Assembly (NCBI RefSeq): GCF_003062295.1
Contig: NZ_PYCN01000014.1
Location: 114,821 to 178,820 of the forward strand
Length of the DNA: 64,000 nt
Source of the DNA: Bradyrhizobium algeriense
Lineage (GTDB): Bacteria; Pseudomonadota; Alphaproteobacteria; Rhizobiales; Xanthobacteraceae
Direction: 5' to 3'
Shown: positions 42,707 through 51,746 of the stretch, piece by piece
Numbering within the stretch: position 1 is the stretch's first letter
How the letters are laid out: every line of letters begins with the position of its first letter
Program-made: the position numbers and the translations under genes
Notes under the pieces: model-generated
Told to the model about the DNA's origin: nothing
Seen by the model: only the letters and a program-made list of their open reading frames with translations
Database searches by the model: none

Positions 42707-43096
42707 ATCGTAGACTTATAACTTCGGGCGCACCGCGCCGCGAGATCGCAATGTCGTATCCAGCCGCCGGCCGCATCTATCGGAAACAACTACGCGCAGG
42801 GAGTACCGACATCGCTCTACCCGCCGGGGGTGTGAGCTGGACCAGTTCGGGCCGCATGTCGGCCCACAGCGGCTCCGGTTCATTCGTGCGATCCGACGGC
42901 TGTACCGGACGCTGGACGGCCTTCAGACAGTAGAAAAAACGCCGGTTTTCCACAGGTTTAGCCTGCCTCAATTGAGGCGGCGCGCAAGCCCCAATTAAAC
43001 CCCATCTGCTCCGAAATTGCGGCTCATTGCCACCCAAGTCTCTGACCAGATTGGCGGCATTAAGCGTCGTGTTGCGTGCGTTGCCGGGGATACAGA
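42707..43096. other. intergenic region before the repeat-tail membrane protein
   Basis: No supported gene lies in these 390 bp. It contains a perfect 14-bp palindrome, GCCTCAATTGAGGC, at 42965-42978. A minus-strand open frame across 42777-43223 lacks a signal, domain or ribosome site and is not called. Confidence 0.5.
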
Positions 43097-44215
43097 ATGT
43101 CGAACCGTTCCGTGAAATTCGTCCCGGCTCTCCTTGCCGGTGTGGTGGCAGGCGCCAATCTGGCCGCCACGACGGATCTCCGGGCCCAGGTATTAACAAC
43201 AGCCGCGGAAGCCGCCCCATCACAAGCGATCCAGGCCGCCGCGGACAGTTGCCTGCCCGCGCCGAAGGGCGCGAACCCCTCGGGCAGCCACTGGTACTAT
43301 CGCATCGATCGCGTCACCAAACGCCAGTGCTGGTATCTCCGGGAGGAGAGCGACACGGCTGACGACAAGTTCGCACGCGCCGCGCCGCCGGCTTCGGCGC
43401 CAGCTTCAGCCCCTTCAGCAGCAGAGGAGCCGGCGCAGCAACGAACGATCACGCGCAAGTCGATCTCCGACGCGCGTGCCGAATGGGTCTCCCAGCAACC
43501 CCGCGCCGAGCCAAATTCGCCCGCCAAAGTCGAGCGAACGGTTGCGGCAGCTCCCGCACCGGCCGTGCACAATAACCCGCGCGCAACCATGCCGAATGTG
43601 CTGGCGCCAGCGCCACTGTCGTCGGTGCGATGGAACGACGCTCCCACCACAAGATCTTTGACCACGCCAACCAATCTCCAGACGGCGGCAGCCGCGCCCG
43701 CAGCCCAGCCGCCACAGGCCGAGGAAATGCAGCAGCCCGCGGCGGATCAGGTTGCGCCCACGGCTGCGGACGCGGCGACGGCAAAGCCGACGGCATCGCT
43801 GCAGAAACTGCTTCTGGTGATGGCCGCCGCGCTTGCGCTGGCCGGCCTCACGGTAAGCGCGATCGTCAGGATCGGCCGCATGCGGGCGCGCCGCGCCATG
43901 CGCCGCAAGCGGCGCGCGATGTGGGATTCCGCAAAGACAAGGCGGCGTTCGCCGCAACCGATGTTCCATGACGAGGACGCCGGGCTGCGGCGCACCGGCG
44001 GCGTGCACAATCCGCGGGTGCCCCAGGACCGGACACGCGTGCCCCAGGAGCGAACGCGCGTACCCCAGGAGCGAACAACGCGCATGCCACAGGAGCGGCC
44101 ACGCCCGCCGCAGGAACGACGACACGTGCCCCAAGGACACGCGCCCCAGGATCGGGAGCGGGAGCGGCAGGTTACGGAAATGCTGTCCCGGCTCGCCCGC
44201 AGCGCGCAGACCTGA
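43097..44215 (+). CDS. membrane protein with Pro/Ala-rich linker and VPQERTR-type tail repeats
   Basis: A 372-aa protein of unknown function. It has a signal peptide (KFVPALLAGVVAGANLAA), a short conserved-looking region with Cys (DSCLPAPKGANPSGSHWYYR, TKRQCWYLRE), a long Ala/Pro-rich linker, one transmembrane helix (KLLLVMAAALALAGLTVSAIV, about 20 residues) and a basic cytoplasmic tail with tandem VPQERTR units. The ATG at 43097 is used; a frame start at 43076 would add seven residues before the signal. Confidence 0.8.
   Translation: MSNRSVKFVPALLAGVVAGANLAATTDLRAQVLTTAAEAAPSQAIQAAADSCLPAPKGANPSGSHWYYRIDRVTKRQCWYLREESDTADDKFARAAPPASAPASAPSAAEEPAQQRTITRKSISDARAEWVSQQPRAEPNSPAKVERTVAAAPAPAVHNNPRATMPNVLAPAPLSSVRWNDAPTTRSLTTPTNLQTAAAAPAAQPPQAEEMQQPAADQVAPTAADAATAKPTASLQKLLLVMAAALALAGLTVSAIVRIGRMRARRAMRRKRRAMWDSAKTRRRSPQPMFHDEDAGLRRTGGVHNPRVPQDRTRVPQERTRVPQERTTRMPQERPRPPQERRHVPQGHAPQDRERERQVTEMLSRLARSAQT
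44018..44153 (+). repeat. 21-bp tandem repeats encoding VPQ(E/D)RTR
   Basis: Degenerate in-frame units read VPQDRTR, VPQERTR, VPQERTT, MPQERPR, PPQERRH, VPQGH and APQDRE. The first three are most alike at DNA level. They form the cytoplasmic tail of the preceding membrane protein. Confidence 0.85.
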
Positions 44216-44233
44216 CCGAAATGGAAGCGGCGG

Positions 44234-44887
44234 CTATTTCTCCAGCTGGCGCTGCAGCTTGCGAACGAACTCGGTCAGGCCAGTGCGGCGCTCACGTTTG
44301 AGCCGCTCGGCCTTGAGGATCGACTGCACCTCGGCGAACGCGTCATCGACGTTGTGGTTGACGACGATATAGTCGTATTCCGCCCAGTGACTGAGTTCAT
44401 GGGTGGCGCGGCTCATGCGCCCGCGAATCACCTCGTCGGAATCCTGCGCACGCGTGTGCAGCCGTTTCTCCAGATCGGCGGCCGATGGCGGCAGTATGAA
44501 TACCCGAACGACATCGACGCTCGCCTTCTGATGCAGCTGTTGGGTGCCCTGCCAGTCGATGTCGAACAAGACATCCTGTCCCGCCGACAATGCCGCTTCG
44601 ACCGGCGCACGCGGTGTACCGTAGAGATTGTCGAATACGGTCGCCCATTCGAGCAGTTCGCCCTGCTCCACCATGGTCTCGAATTTCTGCTTGTCGACGA
44701 AGAAATAGTCGCGTCCCTCGACCTCGCCCGGTCGCCTCGAGCGCGTCGTCGCCGAAACGGACATCTTCAGGCCTGGCTCGCGCTCAAGCAGCATGCGCGA
44801 CAGCGTGGTCTTGCCCGCGCCCGAGGGCGACGACAGCACGAACATCAGCCCTCGCCGTTCAACCCCGTCGAAACCTCCAGCCGTCAT
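44234..44887 (-). CDS. gmk: guanylate kinase
   Basis: A 217-aa kinase that converts GMP to GDP. The P-loop is LSSPSGAGKTTLSRMLLE, followed by SVSATTRSRRPGEVEGRDYF (GMP-binding) and VLFDIDWQGTQQL. It starts three nt after the yicC stop; the pair is conserved. Confidence 0.97.
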   Translation of the reverse strand: MTAGGFDGVERRGLMFVLSSPSGAGKTTLSRMLLEREPGLKMSVSATTRSRRPGEVEGRDYFFVDKQKFETMVEQGELLEWATVFDNLYGTPRAPVEAALSAGQDVLFDIDWQGTQQLHQKASVDVVRVFILPPSAADLEKRLHTRAQDSDEVIRGRMSRATHELSHWAEYDYIVVNHNVDDAFAEVQSILKAERLKRERRTGLTEFVRKLQRQLEK

Positions 44888-44890
44888 CGG

Positions 44891-45778
44891 TTACTCCAGG
44901 TTCTGGACCTGCTCGCGGAATTGCTCGACCACGTTCTTCATCTCGAGCCCGGTCTGGGTCAATTCCAGATCATTCGATTTGGAGCAGCAGGTGTTGACCT
45001 CGCGGTTGAATTCCTGGGCGAGGAAGTCGAGCCGCCGGCCGACCGGTCCGCCCTTGCCGATCATCTCCCGGGCCTGCGCGACGTGCGAGGCGATGCGGTC
45101 GAGCTCTTCGCGAATGTCGGCCTTGGTCGCGATCATGATCGCTTCCTGATTGAGCCTGTCAGCGTCGAAGCGTTCGGAAGTTTCCAAGAGTGCCGTCACC
45201 TGCTCGGCCAGGCGCGCCCTGATCGCCTCCGGCTTGCGGCCGGGCGCAGCCTCGGCCTTCTTCGCCAGCCTCTCGATCTCATCCATGCGCTGGATCAGAA
45301 TTTGCCCGAGCGTCACGCCCTCGCGGCGGCGCATCTCGACGAGTTGGGCGAGCGCCTGCTCGAAGGCTGTGGCCGCGGCATCCCTCGCCGCCTTGTCTTC
45401 CGCCTCGTCGCTTTCGGGTTCGACGACCTCGATGACGCCCTTGATGCCGAGCAGACCGTCGATGCTGGGCGCCACGGCGTCGATCCGGCCGGCGAGTTCG
45501 CCCGCGACCTTCACGATCGAGGCCAACACGTCTTCATTGATGCGCACGGTGGAGACCGCGTTGGCGCGCTTGACGCTGAGGTTGGCGTAGACCGTGCCCC
45601 GCGACAGCACCTCGCCGGCGCGTTTCTTGGCCAAGGCCTCCAGCTCGTCCCAGCCCGGCGGCAGGCGCAAGCGCAGGTCAAAACCCTTGGCGTTGACCGA
45701 CTTCAGTTCCCATTCGAACGTATAGGGACCGCTGGCGCCGTGACTCCGGGCAAAACCGGTCATGCTCGATAGCGCCAT
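44891..45778 (-). CDS. YicC-family endoribonuclease
   Basis: A 295-aa protein with the family start SMTGFARSHGASGPYTFEWE and ending GREVNTCCSKSNDLELTQ-like (FNREVNTCCSKSND), ELTQTGLEMKNVVEQFREQV. E. coli YicC is a hexameric endoribonuclease. The ATG at 45778 is used; the frame continues upstream into Arg-rich shadow sequence. It precedes gmk by 3 nt. Confidence 0.93.
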   Translation of the reverse strand: MALSSMTGFARSHGASGPYTFEWELKSVNAKGFDLRLRLPPGWDELEALAKKRAGEVLSRGTVYANLSVKRANAVSTVRINEDVLASIVKVAGELAGRIDAVAPSIDGLLGIKGVIEVVEPESDEAEDKAARDAAATAFEQALAQLVEMRRREGVTLGQILIQRMDEIERLAKKAEAAPGRKPEAIRARLAEQVTALLETSERFDADRLNQEAIMIATKADIREELDRIASHVAQAREMIGKGGPVGRRLDFLAQEFNREVNTCCSKSNDLELTQTGLEMKNVVEQFREQVQNLE

Positions 45779-45905
45779 CGCGTAACACTCTCCGAAAAAC
45801 AGGGGTTTCAAGACTCGAAAGGGACGGCGCGACCTTAAGCCGATTTCCGCCAAAGTGGAATTGCGTTCCGGCCGTAGCGGAAATGCCGACTTAACCGGCC
45901 GGGCG

Positions 45906-47186
45906 TCAGCGCTGAACCACCGGCGGCGTCGTGGTCGACTGCGCGGCGCCCTGGCGGGCCGGCGCCGTCGCTGGCGCCGCAGGACGGGCGGGCGGCTTCT
46001 TCGGCCCCGCCGGCCGCGGCGTGGTCGCGGTTGGATTGGTATCGGCCGGCCCTCCGGCCGACGTCGGCGGCGGCGCATCCTCTGATGGTTCGACGGTGTC
46101 GTTCTGAATCTGTTTTTCGAGCGCCCGCAGCTTGGCGACGTTCTTCTGGTGCTGGTCGTAGGTCTCGGTAAAGGCGTGCCCGCCGGTCCCGTCGGCCACG
46201 AAGAACAGGTCGCGTGTGCGCGCCGGGTTGGCGGCGGCTTCGAGCGAGGCGCGGCCCGGATTGGCGATCGGTCCGGGCGGCAGGCCTTCGATCACGTAGG
46301 TGTTGTAGGGCGACGGTTGCGTGATCTCGGAGCGCTTGATCGGCCGGCCCAGCGTTCCCTTGCCGCCGACCAGGCCGTAGATGATGGTCGGATCGGACTG
46401 CAGCTTGATCCTCTGCCGCAGGCGATTGGTGAATACGGCAGCCACGCGGCTGCGCTCGTCGGCCCGGCCGGTTTCCTTCTCGATGATCGAGGCCAGCGTG
46501 ATGAGCTGCTCCGGCGACTTGACCAGAACATCCGGATTGCGGCGTTCCCAGATCTCCGCGAGCACCCGCTTCTGGCTCTGTTGCAAGCGGTGGATCACCT
46601 GCTCACGCGTGGTGCCGCGCGGGAATTTGTAGGTTTCCGGCAGCAGCGTGCCTTCGCGCGGCATTTCCCGCACGCTCCCAGCGAAGATGTCGTTGTCGAT
46701 GAGCCGCGCCACGATCTGTTCGGACGTCAGGCCCTCAGGGATAGTGACGGCGTGCTGCACCACCTTGCCCTCGACGATGGTGGCGATGACATCACGCAGG
46801 CTGGCATTTTTCTGGAAGGAATATTCACCCGGCTTGAGGTCGGAACTCGCCTTCAACGCAAACACACCGCCGATGAATACCCAGGGATTGACGTTGATCA
46901 CGCCCTCACGCAGCAGCGCATCGGCGATGTCGCGCTTGCCGGCACGCGAGGGAATGTTGACGATCTTGTCTTCCCGCAGCGGGCCCGGCGTCTCCAGCAT
47001 TTGCCTGCCGTAATAGTACACCGTTCCCGCCCCGATCATCAGAATGATCAGGATGGTGATGATGGCATTGCCGACTACCACGAAAGGATTGCGGGCGCGC
47101 TCCGACCGCTTCGGCGGCGGCGGCACCTGCTCGGGCTCCAGCGCCGCGCGCGGGCTTCGTGGTGAAATGGGCGGCCTCTCACTCAT
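45906..47186 (-). CDS. mltG: endolytic murein transglycosylase MltG
   Basis: A 426-aa inner-membrane enzyme that cuts nascent peptidoglycan strands. A Pro-rich cytoplasmic start is followed by one transmembrane helix (VVVGNAIITILIILMIGAGT), a LysM-like part and the YceG domain with the catalytic Glu in LASIIEKETGR and the GLPPGPIANPG motif. The last 75 residues are an Ala/Pro-rich tail not typical of the family. It lies between fabF and yicC. Confidence 0.95.
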   Translation of the reverse strand: MSERPPISPRSPRAALEPEQVPPPPKRSERARNPFVVVGNAIITILIILMIGAGTVYYYGRQMLETPGPLREDKIVNIPSRAGKRDIADALLREGVINVNPWVFIGGVFALKASSDLKPGEYSFQKNASLRDVIATIVEGKVVQHAVTIPEGLTSEQIVARLIDNDIFAGSVREMPREGTLLPETYKFPRGTTREQVIHRLQQSQKRVLAEIWERRNPDVLVKSPEQLITLASIIEKETGRADERSRVAAVFTNRLRQRIKLQSDPTIIYGLVGGKGTLGRPIKRSEITQPSPYNTYVIEGLPPGPIANPGRASLEAAANPARTRDLFFVADGTGGHAFTETYDQHQKNVAKLRALEKQIQNDTVEPSEDAPPPTSAGGPADTNPTATTPRPAGPKKPPARPAAPATAPARQGAAQSTTTPPVVQR

Positions 47187-47312
47187 CGATGCAACCTGAA
47201 TCCTGTCGGTTCAATCGCGGCCGGGCAATCCTATGCCCAGCCGATAGCATACGCCCACATGTAGAAGTCATCGCCGAATGCGGCAAAACGGTGGAGTAGT
47301 TATAAACACTTG

Positions 47313-48578
47313 CTAGTCAGCCACGCGCCGCACGATCACGGAGGCATTGGTGCCCCCGAAACCGAAGGAATTCGACAGCGCGACGTTAATCTCGCGCTTG
47401 CGCGCCGTCTGCGGCACCAGATCGATTGCCGTTTCCACCGACGGATTTTCCAAATTGATGGTGGGCGGAGCAATATTGTCGCGAATCGCAAGGATACTGA
47501 AAATGGCCTCGATCGCACCGGCAGCACCGAGCAGGTGACCGGTCGACGATTTCGTCGACGACATCGACACCTTTGAGGCGGCATTGCCGAGCATCCGCTC
47601 CACCGCGCCGAGTTCGATCTCGTCGCCGATCTGCGTCGAAGTTCCGTGGGCGTTGATGTAGTCGATATCGGATACCGCGATCCCGGCGCGCTTGATCGCC
47701 GCGCTCATGCTGCGGAAGCCTCCGTCGCCATCCGGCGATGGCGAGGTGATGTGATAGGCGTCGCCCGACAGGCCGTAGCCCACCACTTCGGCATAGATTC
47801 GCGCACCGCGCTTTTTCGCGTGCTCATATTCCTCGAGCACGACGACGCCGGCGCCCTCGCCCATCACGAATCCATCGCGGTCCTTGTCGTAGGGCCGCGA
47901 GGCCCTGTGCGGCGTCTCGTTGAAGCCGGTCGAGAGCGCGCGCGCCGCGCAGAATCCCGCCATCGCCAGCCGGCAGATCGGTGATTCGGTGCCGCCCGCC
48001 ACCATGACGTCGGCGTCGCCGAGCGCAATCAGGCGGGCGCCGTCGCCGATCGCATGCGCGCCGGTCGAACACGCCGTCACCACGGAATGGTTGGGGCCTT
48101 TAAGGCCATGCTCGATCGAGACGTAGCCGGAAGCGAGATTGATCAGTCGCCCCGGGATGAAGAACGGCGATACCCTGCGCGGCCCGCGTTCCTTCAGCAG
48201 CAACGCCGTATCGGCGATGCCGGACAGTCCGCCGATTCCCGAACCGATCAGGGTGCCGGTGGCGCATTTGTCTTCTTCAGTCGAGGGATGCCAGTCGGCG
48301 TCATCGAGCGCCTGGCGCGCTGCGGCCATCGCAAAGATGATGAAGTCGTCGACCTTGCGCTGTTCCTTTGGCTCCATCCACTGGTCGGGATTGAACGTGC
48401 CGTCACTGCCGTCGCCGCGTGGAATCACGCAGGCGATCTGGCTCGCCAGATCGGCAACTTCGAATGTATCGATCTTTTTGGCGCCGCTCTGACCGTTGAG
48501 GATACGCGCCCACGTTGTGTCAACGCCGCAGCCGAGCGGCGTAACCATGCCCAGCCCCGTGACGACAACCCGCCTCAT
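47313..48578 (-). CDS. fabF: beta-ketoacyl-ACP synthase II
   Basis: A 421-aa condensing enzyme of fatty-acid elongation. The catalytic triad is visible as Cys in VVTACSTGAHAIGD, His in INAHGTSTQIGD and His in SSTKSSTGHLLGAAGA. The start RRVVVTGLGMVTPLG is typical, with the ATG at 48578. It follows acpP by 103 nt. Confidence 0.97.
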   Translation of the reverse strand: MRRVVVTGLGMVTPLGCGVDTTWARILNGQSGAKKIDTFEVADLASQIACVIPRGDGSDGTFNPDQWMEPKEQRKVDDFIIFAMAAARQALDDADWHPSTEEDKCATGTLIGSGIGGLSGIADTALLLKERGPRRVSPFFIPGRLINLASGYVSIEHGLKGPNHSVVTACSTGAHAIGDGARLIALGDADVMVAGGTESPICRLAMAGFCAARALSTGFNETPHRASRPYDKDRDGFVMGEGAGVVVLEEYEHAKKRGARIYAEVVGYGLSGDAYHITSPSPDGDGGFRSMSAAIKRAGIAVSDIDYINAHGTSTQIGDEIELGAVERMLGNAASKVSMSSTKSSTGHLLGAAGAIEAIFSILAIRDNIAPPTINLENPSVETAIDLVPQTARKREINVALSNSFGFGGTNASVIVRRVAD

Positions 48579-48681
48579 GTCAAAAACTCCAACCCGAAAC
48601 CAATGGCGCAAAACAAGAAACCGGGGGACCGTTCGACAACGGCCCGTCCGGCTCTGTCTCTACCCGCCCGGGACGTCGACG

Positions 48682-48921
48682 TCAGCTTTTCGCGTTCTTC
48701 TCGAGAAACTTCGTGGCGTCGCCGACGGTCAAAATCGTCTCGGCGGCGTCATCGGGAATTTCGCAGCCGAACTCTTCTTCAAATGCCATCACAAGCTCGA
48801 CGGTGTCGAGACTGTCGGCGCCGAGGTCGTCGATGAAACTTGCGTTGTCGACAACCTTATCGGGTTCAACACCGAGGTGTTCGACCACAATCTTCTTAAC
48901 CCGCTCGCCAATCTCACTCAT
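48682..48921 (-). CDS. acpP: acyl carrier protein
   Basis: A 79-aa acidic carrier of fatty-acid synthesis. The phosphopantetheine Ser is in DDLGADSLDTVELVMAFE, and the start SEIGERVKKIVVEHLGVEP is typical. Highly conserved in length and position between fabG and fabF. Confidence 0.98.
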   Translation of the reverse strand: MSEIGERVKKIVVEHLGVEPDKVVDNASFIDDLGADSLDTVELVMAFEEEFGCEIPDDAAETILTVGDATKFLEKNAKS

Positions 48922-49225
48922 CGTTCAACCTCGTGCTTGTTCCATTGGACCCGACCCCAAGACGCTATAGAGACGCTACGAGCTATCGTGGTCGTTAAAC
49001 TTCCTTCGCTATCGCGCATAGTCTTGATTCGGCCCGGTGGTAGCCGACAAAGCCCCGGCGAACGGCAGGCGTCGCCACGCCAATATACAGGGTTTCAAAA
49101 TCCTGCAATGGCCTTGTTTGCCCATCCGTCGGGGGTTCGGTTACCATACTTCCCAAGTCCTGACTACAACCTCCACCACCCCGGCGAAACGGCTTTTGGC
49201 CGCATCGATCAGGGCAATAACTCGC
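48922..49225. other. gap between fabG and acpP
   Basis: These 304 bp hold no gene I can support. They separate fabG from acpP on the same strand, so an acpP promoter is expected here (the AT-richer part near 48950-49020 on the minus strand). No hairpin or palindrome stands out. Confidence 0.45.
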
Positions 49226-49966
49226 TCAAAACATGGCCATTCCGCCGTTGACGTGAATCGTCTGGCCGGTGACGTAGGCCGCCTCGTTCGAGGCTAGATA
49301 GACAGCCGCCGCCGCGATGTCCTCCGGCGTCCCCAGCCGCGCCGCAGGAACCTTCGCCAGGATGGTCTCGCGTTGCTTGTCGTTGAGCGCGTCCGTCATC
49401 GGCGTCTTGATAAACCCCGGCGCGATGCAATTGGCGGTCACGTTGCGCTTGGCGTATTCCGCACCCAGCGTCTTGATCAGGCCGATAATTCCGGCCTTCG
49501 ACGCGGTGTAGTTGGCCTGGCCGGGGTTGCCGGTCACTCCGACAATCGAGGTGATCGCAATGATCCGGCCGAAGCGCTTGCGCATCATCAGCTTGGTTGC
49601 GGCGCGGGCGAGACGGAAGGTCGCGGTCAGATTGACCTGGATGACGTCGTCCCAATCCTCGTCGCGCAACTGCACAAAAAGGTTGTCGCGCGTGATGCCG
49701 GCATTGGCGATCAGGATGTCGACCTGCCCCATCGCAGCTTCCGCCGCGGGCACCAGCGCCTCGACATCAGCGCTATCGGAAAGGTTGCACGGCAGCACGT
49801 GGACGCGATCGCCTAGTTTGCCGGCAAACGAATCCAACACCTCGCGGCGCGTTCCGGAAATAGCCACGGTCGCGCCCCGCCCATGCAACGCCTGCGCGAT
49901 CGCCCCGCCAATGCCGCCGGTCGCGCCGGTCACCAGCGCCGTCCTGCCCGTCAAATCGAACATCAA
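49226..49966 (-). CDS. fabG: 3-oxoacyl-ACP reductase
   Basis: A 246-aa NADPH-dependent short-chain reductase of fatty-acid elongation. It has the cofactor motif VTGATGGIGGAIAQAL, NAGITRD, the active Ser in AITSIVGVTGNPG and the Tyr/Lys pair in NYTASKAGIIG. Two Met codons open the frame; the second may be used. It lies 18 nt after fabD. Confidence 0.97.
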   Translation of the reverse strand: MMFDLTGRTALVTGATGGIGGAIAQALHGRGATVAISGTRREVLDSFAGKLGDRVHVLPCNLSDSADVEALVPAAEAAMGQVDILIANAGITRDNLFVQLRDEDWDDVIQVNLTATFRLARAATKLMMRKRFGRIIAITSIVGVTGNPGQANYTASKAGIIGLIKTLGAEYAKRNVTANCIAPGFIKTPMTDALNDKQRETILAKVPAARLGTPEDIAAAAVYLASNEAAYVTGQTIHVNGGMAMF

Positions 49967-49984
49967 TCTCTCCTTCCGGGAGCT

Positions 49985-50938
49985 TTAGGCCGAAGCCGCC
50001 AATGCGTCCTTGGCCGCCGCAATATCGTTGGGTCCCCCGACCGACACGCCGACGGCGCCATCGGCGATGCGCTTGACCAGACCGCTCAGCACCTTGCCGG
50101 CGCCGATTTCGAAGAACCGCGTGGCGCCGTGCGCGGCCATGTAAGCCACCGACTCGCGCCAGCGCACGGTGCCGGTGACCTGCTCGATCAGGCGGCGGCG
50201 AATCTCGTCGGGATCGGTGATCGGCGCCGCCAGCACGTTCGACACCAGCGGCGAAGCCGGCGTCCTGATCGTCACACCGGCCAGTGCCTCCGCCATCGCA
50301 TCGGCCGCGGGCTGCATCAGCTTGCAATGGAACGGCGCGGACACCGGCAGCAGCATCGCGCGCTTGGCGCCCTTGGCCCTGGCGATCTCGAGCGCGCGCT
50401 CGACCGCAGCCTTGTCGCCGGACACCACCACCTGCCCGCCGCCATTGTCGTTGGCAGCCTGGCAGACCTGACCCTGCGCGGCTTCGCCGGCGACGGCCAT
50501 CGCGGCCTCATAATCAAGCCCGAGCAGTGCCGCCATGGCCCCGGCGCCGACCGGCACCGCTTTTTGCATCGCAAGGCCGCGGGTACGCAGCAGGCGCGCG
50601 GTATCCCTGACGCTGAGGCTGCCGGCGGCGGCAAGCGCAGAGTATTCGCCAAGCGAATGGCCGGCGACGAAGGCCGCATCCCGCCCCACGGAAAAGCCCG
50701 CCTCGGTTTCCAGCACGCGCAGCGTGGCAATCGAGACCGCCATCAGGGCCGGCTGGGCGTTTTCGGTGAGCTGGAGGGTTTCGGCCGGACCGTCCCAGAT
50801 GATGGTGGTCAGCTTCTCACCGAGCGCCGAATCAACTTCGTCGAACACCGCTCGCGCGGCCGGAAAGGCTTCCGCCAGGGCCTTGCCCATGCCGACCGCC
50901 TGGGAACCCTGCCCCGGAAACGTAAATGCAGCCGTCAT
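49985..50938 (-). CDS. fabD: malonyl-CoA:ACP transacylase
   Basis: A 317-aa transacylase that loads malonyl groups on acyl carrier protein. The start is AAFTFPGQGSQAVGMGKALA, the nucleophile is in FVAGHSLGEYSALAAAG, and the catalytic His is in VSAPFHCKLMQPA. The ATG at 50938 is chosen by comparison; the upstream frame is unrelated. Confidence 0.97.
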   Translation of the reverse strand: MTAAFTFPGQGSQAVGMGKALAEAFPAARAVFDEVDSALGEKLTTIIWDGPAETLQLTENAQPALMAVSIATLRVLETEAGFSVGRDAAFVAGHSLGEYSALAAAGSLSVRDTARLLRTRGLAMQKAVPVGAGAMAALLGLDYEAAMAVAGEAAQGQVCQAANDNGGGQVVVSGDKAAVERALEIARAKGAKRAMLLPVSAPFHCKLMQPAADAMAEALAGVTIRTPASPLVSNVLAAPITDPDEIRRRLIEQVTGTVRWRESVAYMAAHGATRFFEIGAGKVLSGLVKRIADGAVGVSVGGPNDIAAAKDALAASA

Positions 50939-51049
50939 CGGCGCTCCCTCATTCGAATGGGGCCGTAAGACACTGACCAAGGCCGGGATGTCAAGCCGCG
51001 GTGCGGGATGACGCATTCCGTGGGAAGTCCGGGAATTGGGCGGACAGGC

Positions 51050-51676
51050 TCAGCGTTCCTGCAGCGCCAACCGGACGCCCAGAGCGCAATAGATGCCGCC
51101 AACCGCCTTGCCCTGCCACTTCAGCACGGTGGGATTTCGACGGAGAAAATTGCCCAGTCCTCCCGCGCAGACCGCAAAAACCACCGTGCTGACGAGCCCC
51201 AACAGGACAAAAAGGATCCCCAGGATCGTCAATTGAAGCACGACCGATCCGTTGTCGGGCACCACGAACTGGGGGAGGAACGCGAGAAAAAAGAGCGCGG
51301 TTTTCGGGTTCAGCACCTCTGCCAAAATAGCCTGCCTGAATGCCTTACCGGCCGAGATTGGTAGTGCGCCGGGCGTCAGATTTGCCGGCGCTCTCTCAAG
51401 GAGCGCGCGAATGCCGAGGTAAACGAGATACGCGGCGCCAATGTATTTGATGATGCTGAACAGCAGCGCCGAAGTGGCAATGATCGCTGAGATGCCGACG
51501 ATCGCCATAAAAGTATGAATCATATCGCCGGCCGCGATCCCGACGCCGGTCGCGATTCCCACCCTGGTGCCCGAACTCGTTGCCCGTGCAACGGTGAGGA
51601 GCGTGGCGGGACCCGGAATGAATACAAAGCCGAGCACAACCGCCGCATAAGCAGCCAAGGTGGTCAGATCGATCAT
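51050..51676 (-). CDS. LysE-family amino-acid exporter
   Basis: A 208-aa membrane exporter with about six helices. The family start GFVFIPGPATLLTVARATSS with GTRVGIATGVGIAAGDMIH and the LNPKTALFFLAFLPQF motif are present. Substrates are amino acids or related amines. It appears to be a single gene. Confidence 0.9.
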   Translation of the reverse strand: MIDLTTLAAYAAVVLGFVFIPGPATLLTVARATSSGTRVGIATGVGIAAGDMIHTFMAIVGISAIIATSALLFSIIKYIGAAYLVYLGIRALLERAPANLTPGALPISAGKAFRQAILAEVLNPKTALFFLAFLPQFVVPDNGSVVLQLTILGILFVLLGLVSTVVFAVCAGGLGNFLRRNPTVLKWQGKAVGGIYCALGVRLALQER

Positions 51677-51746
51677 ACGCTCGCTCCTTCACGGCTATTG
51701 TCGCCCAGGGGAAGTCACCCCTACAGGCGAAAGGAGATGTCCACCT

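Noticed and set aside
42777..43223. 148-codon minus-strand frame
   Set aside because: No family features, and it overlaps the start and signal peptide of the 43097 gene.
44018..44153. CRISPR-like array
   Set aside because: The units are adjacent, in frame and of protein-coding type, with no spacers.
44354..45772. 472-codon open frame on the plus strand
   Set aside because: It is antisense to gmk and yicC.
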